Assembly (NCBI GenBank): GCA_004293905.1
Contig: RDZE01000019.1
Coordinates: 23,871-87,870 of the forward strand
Reading direction: 5' to 3'
DNA: 64,000 nucleotides
Source of the DNA: Cytophagales bacterium
Lineage (GTDB): Bacteria > Bacteroidota > Bacteroidia > Cytophagales > Microscillaceae
Positions 63,554-64,000 of this stretch are shown in pieces (the stretch's first letter is position 1; each line of letters opens with the position of its first letter). The notes below the pieces were generated by a model. The model saw only the letters and a list, made by a program, of their open reading frames with translations, had not been told where the DNA came from and did no database searches. Made by a program: the position numbers and the translations under genes.

Positions 63554-64000
63554 ATGAAAAAGACCTTATTATTCTTATTATTAGGCATACTGCACTGGCA
63601 GGTAGCCCAAAGCCAAACCGATTCTTCTTCCTACACCATAACCGTCAACGGCGTATCCTTCAAGATGATAAAAGTAAAAGGAGGCTCTTTTGAAATGGGT
63701 TACAAAGCAGGACGTGATGGAGAGGATAAGTATATGGATGATGCCACCCTGCACACCGTAACCCTCACAGACTACTACATTGCTGAAACCGAAGTAACTC
63801 AAGCCCTTTGGCGGGCAGTGATGGGGGCTAATCCCTCAGAAAATCAAAACTGCGATGAATGTCCTGTAACAAATGTCAGTTGGGACGACATCGTAAATGG
63901 ATTTTTGCCCAAACTCGAAAAACTCACAGGCAAAAAATACCGACTCCCTACCGAAGCCGAATGGGAATATGCCGCAAGAGGAGGGCAGAAAAGCAAAGGC
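63554..64000 (+). CDS. FGE-sulfatase (SUMF1) domain protein, 3' truncated by window
   Basis: 149 residues are visible and the frame is open to the right edge. A signal peptide (about 1-21, ending AQSQ) is followed directly by a formylglycine-generating-enzyme-like domain: MIKVKGGSFEMGYKAGRDG, DYYIAETEVTQALWRAVMG, NVSWDDIVNGFLPKLEKLTG and RLPTEAEWEYAARGG. There is no lipobox, so unlike gldJ it is secreted or periplasmic. The catalytic Cys and the C-terminal part lie beyond the window, so enzyme activity versus structural role cannot be judged. Confidence 0.88.
   Translation, partial: MKKTLLFLLLGILHWQVAQSQTDSSSYTITVNGVSFKMIKVKGGSFEMGYKAGRDGEDKYMDDATLHTVTLTDYYIAETEVTQALWRAVMGANPSENQNCDECPVTNVSWDDIVNGFLPKLEKLTGKKYRLPTEAEWEYAARGGQKSKG

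Overview
The window looks like core chromosome of a gliding, AT-rich member of the Bacteroidota, most likely of the Cytophagales type. Lineage markers are a gliding lipoprotein of the GldJ family, a C-terminal type IX secretion sorting domain, DUF4270 and DUF1573 lipoproteins, an RprX/RprY-like two-component pair, the rpsU-xerC-hpf gene order, and a promoter signature (TTTG or TTG, 19-22 nt, then TAnnTTTG) seen upstream of many genes. Shine-Dalgarno sites are not evident and several starts are TTG. I see no phage, insertion sequence, CRISPR array, tRNA or 16S/23S/5S rRNA. The order assignment is inference.

Layout. 1-6.8 kb: 3' part of a huge secreted adhesin-like protein, a convergent TPR-CHAT protein, and an outer-membrane beta-barrel protein. 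6.9-12.6 kb: acyl-CoA thioesterase, a HAMP-GAF-PAS sensor without an output domain, msrB, the RNase P RNA gene, and a response regulator/histidine kinase pair. 12.7-19 kb: scpA, a UPF0104-type membrane protein, a hotdog thioesterase and ruvC, then on the minus strand a coiled-coil protein, zapA and rny (one promoter upstream), and panC. 19-25 kb: half-length glycogen synthase-like gene overlapping a DUF4270 lipoprotein gene, glmS, a small membrane-anchored protein, a TauE/SafE permease, and purN. 25.3-33 kb: mfd, gldJ, sucC, then rpsU-xerC-hpf. 33-38.7 kb: lolA-like, recQ, a TPR membrane protein and a convergent 7TMR-DISM receptor. 38.8-44.5 kb: enoyl-CoA hydratase, an orphan TRAP large permease, a D-aminoacylase-type amidohydrolase and an AMP-forming acyl-CoA ligase, which could form an uptake/activation route for an acylated compound. 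44.6-53 kb: small hypothetical, M16 peptidase, glycosyltransferase, GH3-family protein, lptB, a symporter-histidine kinase fusion with a receiver protein. 53-64 kb: aroB, PaaI-type thioesterase, thrS, DEAD-box helicase, a structured RNA candidate, aroE, apaG, a methyltransferase, a DUF1573 lipoprotein, an isocitrate dehydrogenase-like enzyme, apbE, a hypothetical, and the 5' part of a second FGE-sulfatase-domain protein.

Genes are densely packed, with overlapping ends in both tandem and convergent pairs. The most interesting unexplained element is at about 57.84-58.00 kb: a promoter-like sequence, two stable hairpin domains carrying the same 9-nt motif twice, and an intrinsic terminator just before aroE. 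I do not recognise it as a known RNA family. It could be a free small RNA or a terminator-controlled leader of aroE. Coordinates given for starts reflect my choice among alternatives; all function calls are from reading the sequence, without database searches.
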